From Firmicutes bacterium HGW-Firmicutes-1 (GTDB taxonomy: Bacteria > Bacillota > Clostridia > Lachnospirales > Vallitaleaceae), in the NCBI GenBank assembly GCA_002841625.1, contig PHAG01000010.1:171192-235191 (forward strand): DNA of 64,000 nt, written 5' to 3'. This document shows positions 45,280 through 54,704 of the stretch, one piece after another (position 1 is the stretch's first letter; every line of letters begins with the position of its first letter). The position numbers were made by a program, and so were the translations under genes. The notes under the pieces were generated by a model that was not told where the DNA came from, made no database searches, and was given only the letters and a program-made list of their open reading frames with translations.

Positions 45280-46491
45280 TTATTCGGATATCGTTTCCTC
45301 CATATCAGGAACCGAGCCGTTGGAGGCTTCAAGCATTCTTTTTGTATATTTCGAATCGATATATCTTTCGAAAAGGGTTTTAATAATACTAAATAAGGGT
45401 GCTCCCAACAGCATGCCAAGGAATCCAAACATACTACCAAAGAGTATAATTGAGAAGATAATCCAAAAGGGTGATAAGCCAATAGAGTCTCCAAGAATCT
45501 TAGGCCCAAGGATATTACCATCAAATTGTTGCAAAGCAATAATAATGACAAGAAACCAGAGGGCTTTGATTGGATCTACAAATAATAGAAACACAAAGCC
45601 GACACCACCACCAATAAAGGGACCAAAATAAGGGATGAAATTAGTTATGCCTACGAGTACACTTATAAGCAATGGAAAAGGAGTTTTTGCAATCAATACA
45701 ATGAGAAAGCATAAGATTCCTATAATAATTGAATCCACTAATTTACCAACAAAAAATTTTGAAAATACCTTATGAGAAAAAGTAAAGGTTTCAAGAATCT
45801 CTTTAGCAGCCTTGTTCGGGAAAAGTGCTAAAATAACTTTTTTTGAGTTTTCAGCACCGGACTCTTTGTTTGCTATTAAATAAATAGAAACAACAATAGC
45901 CACTAAAATATTTAATATGCCAAAAGCAAGGTCCTTGGTAATGCTTATTAAGTTTGGAATGAGGTTTGATAGCATTACAGTGAGTTGATTAAAGGTCTTA
46001 GGCAAGTTCTCTGTTAAGGTCTTATTAACATACTCGGGATCAATGTAATAGGTGCTTTCATTGAAAGTAAAGTTAAAATGGTTAAGCTGATCCATAAATA
46101 TTTCAAGACGTGGTTGAAATTGATTGCCAAATTCAAGCATACTGCTTACGAGTTGAGGAATGATAATGGCTAGTAGCAGGATTACTATAGTAAACAAAAT
46201 TAAATAAGAAAAAAAGATAGATAAGAAACGAACATATTTAGGTTTTAAAGGCTTTGTACCAAATTTAATTTTTGAGAAAATAGATTTTTCAAATGCAACA
46301 ACTAAGGAATTCATAAAGTATGCTACTAACATTCCTAATAATATTGGTGATAAAATTTTAATTACATTTGATAAGAAGTTCTTCGTGTCTGGCCAGCTAG
46401 CAGTTGCTTTATAAAAGAATAAACAGGTCAGAAAAACTATAATTGCATAAACACTAATTGTAGTATATTTTTTGTTCCATATAACTCGCAT
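45280..46491 (-). CDS. AI-2E family transporter
   Basis: A 403-aa membrane protein of the PerM/YdbI/TqsA family. N-terminal helices (ISVYAIIVFLTCLFFY, ILSPILLGMLVAYFMN) are followed by a helical region and a C-terminal cluster with PFPLLISVLVGITNFIPYFGPFIGG, the family hallmark, and QFDGNILGPKILGDSIGLSPFWIIFSI. Members export autoinducer-2 or act as Na+/H+ antiporters; the substrate here is unknown. ATG follows AGGAGG on the minus strand. Confidence 0.92.
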   Translation of the reverse strand: MRVIWNKKYTTISVYAIIVFLTCLFFYKATASWPDTKNFLSNVIKILSPILLGMLVAYFMNSLVVAFEKSIFSKIKFGTKPLKPKYVRFLSIFFSYLILFTIVILLLAIIIPQLVSSMLEFGNQFQPRLEIFMDQLNHFNFTFNESTYYIDPEYVNKTLTENLPKTFNQLTVMLSNLIPNLISITKDLAFGILNILVAIVVSIYLIANKESGAENSKKVILALFPNKAAKEILETFTFSHKVFSKFFVGKLVDSIIIGILCFLIVLIAKTPFPLLISVLVGITNFIPYFGPFIGGGVGFVFLLFVDPIKALWFLVIIIALQQFDGNILGPKILGDSIGLSPFWIIFSIILFGSMFGFLGMLLGAPLFSIIKTLFERYIDSKYTKRMLEASNGSVPDMEETISE

Positions 46492-46667
46492 GAAATCAAT
46501 CCTCCTAAGTTAAAAGCTATAAGACATTTTATCATATTTTCGTTGATTTAGGTGATTTCTGTCAACTTATTTTTTGGGTGTAGATATTTCCACAATAATT
46601 TAGTCCTATTATTTTTTTTCTTAAAAGTGCCGATTAAGTTAGTAGGAATTCTTCAGGAGATGATAAT

Positions 46668-49600
46668 ATGACAACTGTACAAAGTGCTACGAGTACCAAC
46701 TACAAATACGATAATATTGAAGCCATCGAAAAACCGATAGAAGCTCAAACTGAAATACTGGAAGAAAGCTTGGACACACAAGCTTCTAATAATAAAGCTC
46801 AAATTAACGCGATAAAACCAGAGGACGCACTTGAAAAACACTTCATTGAGACTGCAGAGTATACCCAAAAGATGAAAGAAAAGATTACAGTTTCAAACCT
46901 ATCCCAAGAAAATAAGTATGTTGAAATGGCACTAGAACTTAAAAAGACGATAGAAAATCTTATTGGTGTAATTACTGAGGAAGATGTAAAAAAAGTAATC
47001 AAGGAAAACTACAATCCCGAAAAATTAAGTATAGATATGTTAGCTAAAGTGATTCATCAAAACAAAGTAGCCGTTAAGATCAATGATTTTGAAAAGCTTA
47101 AACAAGAGGTTGAAGAGGAAGTTAAGATCTTTCAAGCGCGTTTTTCAGATGTTGAAACCTTGAAGCAAACGATAAATTGCTTAAAAGAAAATAATTTACC
47201 TGTAGATCGAAGAAATATCGAAAAAGTCCAACAGGTTTTGGCCAAAGCAGAGGACATTAAGAAGATATCAAACCACACCATTGTAAATTTATTAAAGCAA
47301 AACAAGGAATTCACCATAGAAAATGTATATAAAGCAAAGTACACGGGAAATAGAACGATTGAAGTTGGTGAAACCGACGAACTAAAGGAATTAGAACCAC
47401 AAATAAAGGCGTTACTAAAGAGTGAATCTATGAAGGTTTCAAAGGAAAATATTGAGCTTTCTAAAATGCTTATTAAGAATAATATACCGTTAGATCATAA
47501 TACTTTTGAAAAAATCAAAGTATTAAAATTGGATATCACTAAGCTTGAATCAGAGAATATGATTGCTAAGGTAGTTGAAAATCTAGCAAATAATAAGCCT
47601 CTTGGTAATGTATTGATTAATCAGCAAATAGATACACCGATTATGATTGATGACAAAGCTCTTGAAAAGATTGTAAAGCAAATAGTTGAAATAGATAACA
47701 ATCATGTTGAACAAGTGGTGAGAAATCATCAAGAGATAAATTTGGAACAACTTTTCAAAGCAATGGAAGTTGATGAAGGTAGTGCAAAGATAGTATTAGA
47801 AGCAGAAGCAGAAGCAGATGTAGAAGCAAAATTAGAAGCAAAAACAGAAATAAAGTCAGAAGCGAAATCAGAAGCAAAATCAGAAGCGAAATCAGAAGCG
47901 AAATCAGAAGCAAAATCAGAAGCAAAATCAGAAGCGAAATCAGAAGCAAAATCAGAAGCGAAATCAGAAGCGAAATCAGAAGCAAAATCAGAAGCAAAAT
48001 CAGAAGCGAAATCAGAAGCGAAATCAGAAGCAAAATCAGAAGCAAAACCTGAAGTAGAACCAGAAGCAAAAACAGAAGCAAAACCAGAAGTAAGACCAGA
48101 AGTAAAACCAGAAGTAAAACCAGAAACAAAACCTGAAGTAGAACCAGAAGCAAAAACAGAAGCAAAAGCTGAAGTAGAACCTGAAGTAGAACCAGAAACA
48201 AAATCAGAAGTAAAACCTGAAGATAATCAAACTATAAAGCTTGATATAAAAACAGAAGAAAGCCAAGAAACAATAGAAATAAAAGATGAAACCAACAATA
48301 TTAAGGTAAACAGTAAGGTAGTTAACAACAATCCTACAAGTATGAACTTTAAGGCAATAGATATGATGTCTATGAATCAAACTACAAATACCAAAGCACA
48401 ATCGATGGAAAAACCTAACATACCAGAAGAATCAAATACATCAGAAGAGCTTAAAATAATTAAAGCAACTCTTAATCTGGAAGAAATTCGATTAAAGATG
48501 ACATTAGAAGTTGCTAGTAAATTAACAGAAAAAGGAATCAATATCGAGATAGAGCCTCTAGAGGAAATCGTCAATGAACTAAGGCAGTTAGAAAGAGAAG
48601 TCTATGCGAAGCATTTAACCTTGAATTCCGTTGAAGCTACACCAGAACACATCAATCAAGTTGAGGCAGTATACGAAAAAGTTAATTTAATGAAAGAAAT
48701 GTCACCAATGGTTATGATAAAAGTCATGACCAAGGAAATTGATTTTACGATTAAGGAAATGGCAAATGAAGCTAGGAACGAACTAGTGCTAGAAAAGGCG
48801 CAGAAAAGCTACGAATTGCTTGGGACTAAGCCAAGACGTGATCTAGGCGATGCGTTAGAAAAAACCTTTTCTCAAATTGAAGGTATTTTAGAAGAGCTAG
48901 AGCTTGAGCCAACAAAAAACAATATGAAAGCAGCAAAAATACTAGCTAAAAACGAAATGCCTATTACTGCTGAAAGTATTGAGGCAGTTAAGCTTATTGA
49001 CATGAAGGTTGTTGAAGTTACTGAAAAGCTACATCCAAGCATAGTAGTTCATATGATAAAAGATCAGTTATCCCCGTTAGAAATGCATGTTGACGAGGTA
49101 TTGCAATATATGACTGATTTCGAAGTAAAATTTTGTATAACGCCAGATGAGCATATAGCAAAGGCAATACATGAGCTAGACAATAACAAGGAGCTTACCA
49201 AAGAAGAAAGAGAAAGTTTAATAGGCATCTATCGGATGCTATTAACTGTCTCAAAGTCAAAAGGAGCAGCTGTTGGGTTCTTAATGAAAAATGATTTGCC
49301 TTTGAGCCTAAATCATTTGTTTGAAGCGGCAAAGTACATAAAAACAACTAGAGGAGATCAAAATCTAATTAAAGCAGATATTGATGACGACTTTGGGATC
49401 TTAACAGAAATAAAATATGAAGGTAAGAATATAAAAGAGCAAATTGGAACAGCGATTCAAAAGGATAACCTTGCTCCAACGAAGAGTCTTATGAACTTAA
49501 TCGAAGGCTTAGAGAAGGCTGGTCTAAATGTAGACGCGAGTAATCTGCAAAAAGCAGCTGTGAATGATAAGCTTCTAGAAACCTTCTTAGATACAGCGAG

Positions 49601-50519
49601 TTTTGAAAAAATAATATCACTTTATAAAGATGGACTTATGGAAGATGAAACTGTTAGTATTGAGAAATTAATTGATAAAATAAACGATATTGATATTACC
49701 ATCAAAGAGCCCTTAGAACTTGACGAAATTTTGAAACAAGTAAAAGATTTATCACAAATAAATGTTGAAACCTTAAAGAATTTTGAAAAATACGGGTTGG
49801 AGAAAACGCTTCCAAATCTTTTTTCCGCCAACGAGCTTGAAAAAAATGCATTTGAATTTATGAATAAGCTTGAAGGATTGTTAAAGACATTAGATGCTAT
49901 GCCGATAGATACTAAAGAACTAAGAGATATCTTGCTTGATAGAAAAGGAAACGATACAATAAGAGATTATGAAGAAACGCTATCAAGAGTTAAAGAACAA
50001 CTTAGCAAGATGCAAGTTGAGCTTTTAGAAACCCAAGTTGCGGATAAAGGACCTATCAATAAATCAATTCATCAAACAATACAATTAGTTGATTATCAAA
50101 AAGCGTTACATAATGGAGATGAATATTATCAAATCCCTATGATGATAGGTGGGAAAATGACGCAAATGAATATGTACTATTTTAAAGATAACAAAGAACA
50201 AAAAAGTGAATCAAGCAAGTCATCAATGAATATTTATCTGTTTTTCCATACAGACAATATTGGGAAGGTACAGGCAAATATTCGGTTAGATCATAATAAA
50301 ATGGATTTTAGTATTTATGCTAGTGATCCAGAAGATATGGAATTGGTTAAAACCTTTGGCAATAAAATAAAAACCTTGTTAACGAGTACAGAATTTTCAG
50401 TTGAAAATATAAACTATGGTTTTTTTGAGGCCAAAAGCCCAATAAATGAAGGTATTAAAGAAACAAAGACAGAAAAGATTAAAAAGCATATAGATTCCAA
50501 ATTTGAAACAATGATATAA
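46668..50519 (+). CDS. Large FliK-like (DUF6240-type) flagellar protein with SEAK repeats
   Basis: A 1283-residue, highly charged, mostly helical cytoplasmic protein. The N-terminal part (about 1-395) and the central part (about 590-1050) hold related helical modules (for example ITEEDVKKVIKENYNPEKLS and PITAESIEAVK...). Between them lie 16 exact SEAK units (residues 397-460), then a looser PEVKPE/EAKTEA run. The C-terminal part (about 1120-1260: YYQIPMMIGGKMTQMNMYYFKDN...IGKVQANIRLDHNKMDFSIYA) resembles the folded C-terminal domain of FliK hook-length proteins. Flagellin and fliS follow. Role as ruler or filament-related protein is inferred. ATG follows AGGAGATGATA. Confidence 0.72.
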   Translation: MTTVQSATSTNYKYDNIEAIEKPIEAQTEILEESLDTQASNNKAQINAIKPEDALEKHFIETAEYTQKMKEKITVSNLSQENKYVEMALELKKTIENLIGVITEEDVKKVIKENYNPEKLSIDMLAKVIHQNKVAVKINDFEKLKQEVEEEVKIFQARFSDVETLKQTINCLKENNLPVDRRNIEKVQQVLAKAEDIKKISNHTIVNLLKQNKEFTIENVYKAKYTGNRTIEVGETDELKELEPQIKALLKSESMKVSKENIELSKMLIKNNIPLDHNTFEKIKVLKLDITKLESENMIAKVVENLANNKPLGNVLINQQIDTPIMIDDKALEKIVKQIVEIDNNHVEQVVRNHQEINLEQLFKAMEVDEGSAKIVLEAEAEADVEAKLEAKTEIKSEAKSEAKSEAKSEAKSEAKSEAKSEAKSEAKSEAKSEAKSEAKSEAKSEAKSEAKSEAKSEAKPEVEPEAKTEAKPEVRPEVKPEVKPETKPEVEPEAKTEAKAEVEPEVEPETKSEVKPEDNQTIKLDIKTEESQETIEIKDETNNIKVNSKVVNNNPTSMNFKAIDMMSMNQTTNTKAQSMEKPNIPEESNTSEELKIIKATLNLEEIRLKMTLEVASKLTEKGINIEIEPLEEIVNELRQLEREVYAKHLTLNSVEATPEHINQVEAVYEKVNLMKEMSPMVMIKVMTKEIDFTIKEMANEARNELVLEKAQKSYELLGTKPRRDLGDALEKTFSQIEGILEELELEPTKNNMKAAKILAKNEMPITAESIEAVKLIDMKVVEVTEKLHPSIVVHMIKDQLSPLEMHVDEVLQYMTDFEVKFCITPDEHIAKAIHELDNNKELTKEERESLIGIYRMLLTVSKSKGAAVGFLMKNDLPLSLNHLFEAAKYIKTTRGDQNLIKADIDDDFGILTEIKYEGKNIKEQIGTAIQKDNLAPTKSLMNLIEGLEKAGLNVDASNLQKAAVNDKLLETFLDTASFEKIISLYKDGLMEDETVSIEKLIDKINDIDITIKEPLELDEILKQVKDLSQINVETLKNFEKYGLEKTLPNLFSANELEKNAFEFMNKLEGLLKTLDAMPIDTKELRDILLDRKGNDTIRDYEETLSRVKEQLSKMQVELLETQVADKGPINKSIHQTIQLVDYQKALHNGDEYYQIPMMIGGKMTQMNMYYFKDNKEQKSESSKSSMNIYLFFHTDNIGKVQANIRLDHNKMDFSIYASDPEDMELVKTFGNKIKTLLTSTEFSVENINYGFFEAKSPINEGIKETKTEKIKKHIDSKFETMI
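47856..48047 (+). repeat. 16 x 12-bp in-frame tandem repeat (SEAK)
   Basis: Sixteen copies of TCAGAAGCRAAA. The only variable base (GCG or GCA) follows a mostly g-g-a-a order, giving a 48-bp higher-order period. A degenerate region of 12-24 bp units continues to about 48224. Confidence 0.95.
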
Positions 50520-50544
50520 CATCTGCGGAGGAGGCCAACATATT

Positions 50545-50658
50545 ATGAAAAAAACAGACTTAGAACTTCGAAAAAACATCTTTGATTTGGCTAAAGAATT
50601 AGCGATAATTGTAGATGAAATAGACCAGAAAAAATTAACAAAAAAACAAATTCGATAA
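50545..50658 (+). CDS. Small charged protein, 37 aa, between FliK-like gene and flagellin
   Basis: ATG preceded by GGAGGAGG opens a 37-codon frame, MKKTDLELRKNIFDLAKELA, ending KKLTKKQIR. It is predicted to be one amphipathic helix. It begins 25 bp after the FliK-like gene and ends just before the flagellin promoter. The size suggests a small flagellar or regulatory peptide, but nothing in it is diagnostic. Confidence 0.55.
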   Translation: MKKTDLELRKNIFDLAKELAIIVDEIDQKKLTKKQIR

Positions 50659-50663
50659 AAAGC

Positions 50664-50690
50664 TAAAAGTAATTTGAAAATGTGTCGATA
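50664..50690 (+). promoter_or_regulatory. Sigma-D (FliA-type) promoter of flagellin
   Basis: TAAA (50664-50667), 16 bp, GTCGATA (50684-50690), close to the motility sigma consensus TAAA-N15-GCCGATAT. The leader to the flagellin start is about 95 nt. Confidence 0.7.
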
Positions 50691-50717
50691 CATTTGGTAA
50701 CGGTAACTTATCATTTT

Positions 50718-50753
50718 GATGTGAATATGTTTTCGAAACATTTACATCAAGGT
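50718..50753 (+). promoter_or_regulatory. Hairpin in the flagellin 5' leader
   Basis: TTGATGT...ATGTTT pairs with AAACAT...ACATCAA around TCG, with small internal mismatches. It ends about 37 nt before the start codon and may stabilise the mRNA or hold a regulator site. Confidence 0.55.
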
Positions 50754-50790
50754 GAATTAATAAAAAATCTTTCATAAAGAGGTGTGTACT

Positions 50791-52185
50791 ATGAGAATTA
50801 ATCACAATATTCCAGCTCTTAGAGCGTTGCATCAATTAGACAAGTCTAATGGCAGGTTGGATAAAACATTGGAAAGACTGTCTTCTGGACTTAGAATTAA
50901 TCATGCTGCGGATGATGCTGCTGGACTAGCAATTACTCAAAAAATGGACACGCAAGTGAGAGGATTAGGACAAGCGAGTCGAAATGCCATGGATGGCATA
51001 TCATTAATACAGACAGCAGAAGGTGCTTTAAATGAAGTGCATGCTATGCTGCAAAGAATAAGGGAATTGGCGGTTCAAGTTTCTAACGGCACTTACGATT
51101 CAAAGGACAGAAAGGCAGTACAAGATGAAGTAGGTCAACTTTTAAGTGAGATTGAAAGAATTTCCACGGATATTGAATTTAATGAAATGAAATTGCTCGA
51201 TGGTTCATTAGACCGCAGAGCCTTTTCAACAGATGAAGCTAGAGCAGATATTATCTCAATGAGCGATACCGTTGATGCAGGAGCTTATGCCCTAACTGTT
51301 ACCACAGTTGCAACGCAATCAACCTACGTAGGAGTAGCAGTTCCAGCGGGATCCTTTGTAGCTAATAAAATTACTATGGGTGGAACCATTAATATAAATG
51401 GTGAACAAGTAGAAATTTTAGTAGGAGATACTGGAGATGAAGTATTTGCCAAGCTTAGGGATCTATGTGGTACTGTAGATACGAGTTTAACTATTTCATC
51501 TATGCCATTAATTGATGGAAAGATCCTGACATTAACCAATAATCAATTCGGAAACAAATCGATTGTTATAACAGGAACTACATCATTGATCACGGGGCTA
51601 GGCCTAGGAGCAGGAAGTACAAATACAACAGGTTTAGATGCTGCAGCAGCAGTTGTGTCTGGTTTTCCAGCAGGAACTACTGTATCTGGAGCAGGTAAAG
51701 ACCTCATTTTCCGCTCTAATAATGATTTTGAATTAAAGCTAGCAAGTGGCACGGTTGCAGGTGCAGTAACGATGAATATTTTAGCCACAGGCCCACTTGA
51801 TTTACAAATAGGTGCTAATGAAGGCCAATTTATGGAAATAAGAATACAAAACTTATCACCGAGTGCACTAGGTATTACAAAGATGAATCTTTCGACATCA
51901 GATGGTGCACAAGAAGCGATTACTATCGTGGACTTAGCCATACAAAAAATATCAGCGGTACGTTCTAAACTTGGTGCATATCAAAATCGTCTTGAACATA
52001 CAATTAACAACTTAGAATCAGCTTCAGAAAATATGACAGCTTCCTTCTCAAGAATTCAAGATGCGGACATGGCATATGAAATGGCTAACTTTACTCAACA
52101 AAATATAATTGCTCAAGCTGGAACATCCATGCTTGCGCAAGCGAATCAAAGACCTCAATCACTCTTACAATTACTACAACAATAG
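50791..52185 (+). CDS. hag: Flagellin
   Basis: The filament protein. N-terminal D0/D1 (about 1-145): MRINHNIPALRALHQLDKSN...RLSSGLRINHAADDAAGLAI...RELAVQVSNGTY. A variable surface domain (about 146-370) is rich in Thr, Gly and Ala. The C-terminal D1/D0 reads AIQKISAVRSKLGAYQNRLEHTINNLESASENMTASFSRIQDADMA and ends LLQLLQQ. ATG 50791 follows AGAGGTG; the frame opens 9 bp upstream. 464 aa. fliS follows 13 bp after the stop. Confidence 0.97.
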   Translation: MRINHNIPALRALHQLDKSNGRLDKTLERLSSGLRINHAADDAAGLAITQKMDTQVRGLGQASRNAMDGISLIQTAEGALNEVHAMLQRIRELAVQVSNGTYDSKDRKAVQDEVGQLLSEIERISTDIEFNEMKLLDGSLDRRAFSTDEARADIISMSDTVDAGAYALTVTTVATQSTYVGVAVPAGSFVANKITMGGTININGEQVEILVGDTGDEVFAKLRDLCGTVDTSLTISSMPLIDGKILTLTNNQFGNKSIVITGTTSLITGLGLGAGSTNTTGLDAAAAVVSGFPAGTTVSGAGKDLIFRSNNDFELKLASGTVAGAVTMNILATGPLDLQIGANEGQFMEIRIQNLSPSALGITKMNLSTSDGAQEAITIVDLAIQKISAVRSKLGAYQNRLEHTINNLESASENMTASFSRIQDADMAYEMANFTQQNIIAQAGTSMLAQANQRPQSLLQLLQQ

Positions 52186-52198
52186 GTGGTGAACATAG

Positions 52199-52678
52199 AT
52201 GAACGATACAATGGTAAAGGATTTTCAAAATAAGATCGTTAATGCAGGAAAAGCAGACTTATTACTTATCAACTACGAAATGCTATTTGTAACGATTGAC
52301 GAAGCACTTCAAGCCATTGAAGAGGAACGAGAAGAAGCCTTTAACAAATTATTGTCCCAAGCAAATAGACTTCTCAGAGAATTAAGCGATAATCTAGATT
52401 TTAATTATGATATTTCTAAGGATTTAATGGCAATATACATTTATGTAAGTAAACAATTAATAGATGCTTCAATCACTTTTAGTAAAGATCCAATCCTTGG
52501 AGCAAAAACGGTATTGAATACTCTTTATACAGGATGGTTACAAGCTAGTACAAAAGAAGAAAAGCAAAAGCCAATGGTTATGAACGGACAGAAGATATAC
52601 GCAGGATTAACCTACGGCAAAGATAAATTGAATGAGATGGTATACGATGGTGTAGTTTCTCGAGGTTTTAGAGCATAG
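52199..52678 (+). CDS. fliS: Flagellar export chaperone FliS
   Basis: FliS binds the flagellin C terminus before export. The protein is helical with the family pattern INYEMLFVTIDEALQAIEEER...LLSQANRLLRELSDNLDFNYDISKDLMAIYIYVSKQLIDA. At 159 aa it has a C-terminal extension (about 25 residues, GLTYGKDKLNEMVYDGVVSRGFRA) beyond the usual roughly 130. It is in the flagellin operon, and a strong terminator follows. Confidence 0.9.
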   Translation: MNDTMVKDFQNKIVNAGKADLLLINYEMLFVTIDEALQAIEEEREEAFNKLLSQANRLLRELSDNLDFNYDISKDLMAIYIYVSKQLIDASITFSKDPILGAKTVLNTLYTGWLQASTKEEKQKPMVMNGQKIYAGLTYGKDKLNEMVYDGVVSRGFRA

Positions 52679-52704
52679 TTATTGGAGTCATTTTTCTAAA
52701 TATA

Positions 52705-52745
52705 GGCAGTCAAGATAGGAATAAATCTTGACTGCTTTTTTATAT
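52705..52745 (+). terminator. Terminator of the flagellin operon
   Basis: GCAGTCAAGAT / ATCTTGACTGC stem with a loop of about 8 nt and TTTTTT. Confidence 0.9.
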
Positions 52746-52802
52746 TATGGCAAAGGGTTATATTGGCTCTTAGAAAACCTACAGAAAGACAAATATTTTT
52801 TG

Positions 52803-52910
52803 TTGACATTTGTCACAAACAATAAATAATTGTCAAACAATACTACATATAAGTAATATATATTTAAATTAACAAAATAGTATTGAAAATTATAATGAAT
52901 GTGTTATAAT
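52803..52910 (+). promoter_or_regulatory. MerR-gene promoter with upstream palindrome
   Basis: TTGAAA (52883-52888), 16 bp, TATAAT (52905-52910). Upstream, TGACATTTGTCA at 52804-52815 is a 12-bp palindrome and TGTCAA recurs near 52832, possible regulator sites. Confidence 0.5.
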
Positions 52911-52963
52911 AATCAATAGCATGTAGTATTCAGTAAGATATTTAGGGAGAAGGAGGAAGAAAG

Positions 52964-53494
52964 TTGGATAACAAATACATAATCTCAGACGTATCTAAAA
53001 TATTAGACGTTGAACCACACGTTTTAAGATATTGGGAGGAGGAACTTGGACTTAACATTGAGAGAAATCAATTGGGACATAGATATTATAGCAACTCAGA
53101 TTTAGAGGCACTAAAAAAGATAAAGGTATTAAAGGAACAAGGCCTACAACTTAGAGCTATTAAATTAATGTTATCAACACCGACAGAAGTTCCAATCACT
53201 CAAACCACAGAGATCACCCAAGCAAGTACTAGTGTAGAGGGTAATAAACTAAGGCAGTTCGAAATGTTTTTCAAAGACATACTACAAGAAAACAATCGAA
53301 TATTGAAGGAAGAAATCAGCGAGGAGTTTGCAGCAAGAATTCAGCTAGTCTTAATACACCAAGAAGAAATAGAAGAAAGAAGATTTAGAAAACTAGATGA
53401 AACAATAAGAGAAATACAAAAGGTACGTCAAGAGGTAGCGGTATCACAAAATAAAAATTGGTTTTTTTCAAAAAGAAAGGATAAGTCCTTATAA
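52964..53494 (+). CDS. MerR-like helix-turn-helix protein
   Basis: The N-terminal MerR domain (about 5-72) reads ISDVSKILDVEPHVLRYWEEELGLNIERNQLGHRYYSNSDLEALKKIKVLKEQGLQLRAIKLML. A linker and an acidic coiled-coil (about 100-165) follow, with a basic aromatic end (NKNWFFSKRKDK). No metal-binding Cys is present, so it is of the RacA/chromosome-anchoring or general HTH_17 type rather than a metal sensor. TTG start after GGAGGAAGAAAG. 176 aa. The target is unknown. Confidence 0.8.
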   Translation: MDNKYIISDVSKILDVEPHVLRYWEEELGLNIERNQLGHRYYSNSDLEALKKIKVLKEQGLQLRAIKLMLSTPTEVPITQTTEITQASTSVEGNKLRQFEMFFKDILQENNRILKEEISEEFAARIQLVLIHQEEIEERRFRKLDETIREIQKVRQEVAVSQNKNWFFSKRKDKSL

Positions 53495-53512
53495 TAGGGC
53501 TTATCCTTTTAT
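53476..53512 (+). terminator. Terminator overlapping the MerR-like gene end
   Basis: AAAGGATAAG / CTTATCCTTT with an inner TCC/GGG extension and TTTTAT; the 5' arm includes the last codons. Confidence 0.8.
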
Positions 53513-53556
53513 AGACCAGAAAAGCAAAGGAAAATATGTACCTTCCTGTCTACTAA

Positions 53557-53575
53557 AAGTAGCTACGCTACTTTC
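53557..53575 (-). terminator. Possible terminator of the ferredoxin gene
   Basis: Perfect AAAGTAGC / GCTACTTT with a TAC loop. On the minus strand only TTTTAG follows, so termination would be weak. Confidence 0.4.
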
Positions 53576-53591
53576 CAAGTACAATTTACAA

Positions 53592-53804
<213 letters not shown>

Positions 53805-53908
53805 CTATAAATGAGCTTATGACAAGTTATTTTTTTTTGAAATTTAAGTAAAATGAAGTTAAAATTACTAGGATTTATTTGGAAATTAAAATCAAAAAAT
53901 ACAATATT

Positions 53909-54649
53909 TTATACTATAACAACATTTCGATTATATTTATAAAAAGCCTCTAAAACTTTCAAAAGATCACTTTCAGTAGGTACGCTGGTATCTAGTAAAG
54001 TATAAGGAAGATTTAATGCTTCCCATTTATATTCACCCAGTTTATGAAATGGTAGAACTTCAATCTTTTCAATATATTTATGAGAACCTAAAAATTTAGA
54101 AAGGTCAGATATGATTGATAAATCGTCGGTTAAATTTGGTACAAGTACGTAACGAATCCAAATGCTTTTTTGTATTGTATTTGTATAGTCAATAAATTCT
54201 ATTGTAGGCTGCAATTTTGCGCCTGTAAGATTGAGATATTGAACCTTATCAAAGCTCTTAATATCTAGGATTACAAGATCAGTCCATTCGAGTAGGATTT
54301 TTACTTTATCATTGAAGATTGAACCTGCGGTGTCGAGTACGGTGTGAATTCCATGCTCCTTACAAAGCATAAAGAGCTGTATTAAAAAATCAATCTGTAA
54401 CAACGGTTCTCCACCAGTTACTGTTATGCCGCCATTGGAAAAGCGCATGTAAGATTCGTAGTTTAGAATCTCTTTAAACAAATCCGTTGGGGTATAAATT
54501 GTACCACTAGTAGTATCCCAAGTATCAGGATTGTGGCAATATTGACATCGTAAATTACAGCCCTGCATAAAAACAACAAACCGTATGCCCGGTCCATCTA
54601 GAGTTCCACAGGTTTCAATGGAGTGTATTTTGCCGAGAATGTCTTCCAT
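53909..54649 (-). CDS. pflA: Pyruvate formate-lyase activating enzyme
   Basis: A radical SAM glycyl-radical activase of 246 aa. It opens GKIHSIETCGTLDGPGIRFVVFMQGCNLRCQYCHNPDTW, the PflA hallmark with CxxxCxxC, and continues NGGITVTGGEPLLQ and VLDTAG. ATG follows GGAGGTTTTATT. No pflB is adjacent; the substrate could be pyruvate formate-lyase elsewhere. It is divergent from the GntR/UTRA gene. Confidence 0.9.
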   Translation of the reverse strand: MEDILGKIHSIETCGTLDGPGIRFVVFMQGCNLRCQYCHNPDTWDTTSGTIYTPTDLFKEILNYESYMRFSNGGITVTGGEPLLQIDFLIQLFMLCKEHGIHTVLDTAGSIFNDKVKILLEWTDLVILDIKSFDKVQYLNLTGAKLQPTIEFIDYTNTIQKSIWIRYVLVPNLTDDLSIISDLSKFLGSHKYIEKIEVLPFHKLGEYKWEALNLPYTLLDTSVPTESDLLKVLEAFYKYNRNVVIV

Positions 54650-54704
54650 AATAAAACCTCCAATTTAATATTCGTTAGTAGATATACTTATTATAGAAGT
54701 ATTA

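Noticed and set aside
46629..46637. GCCGATTA before the FliK-like gene as a sigma-D -10 box
   Set aside because: No TAAA element is found at the required 14-16 bp upstream.
47755..48201. Leucine-rich minus-strand ORF opposite the SEAK repeats
   Set aside because: It is a low-complexity shadow of the repeat array on the other strand, with no ribosome binding site.
47856..48224. Tandem repeats as a CRISPR array
   Set aside because: Units are 12 bp, contiguous, in frame and without spacers; they encode protein.
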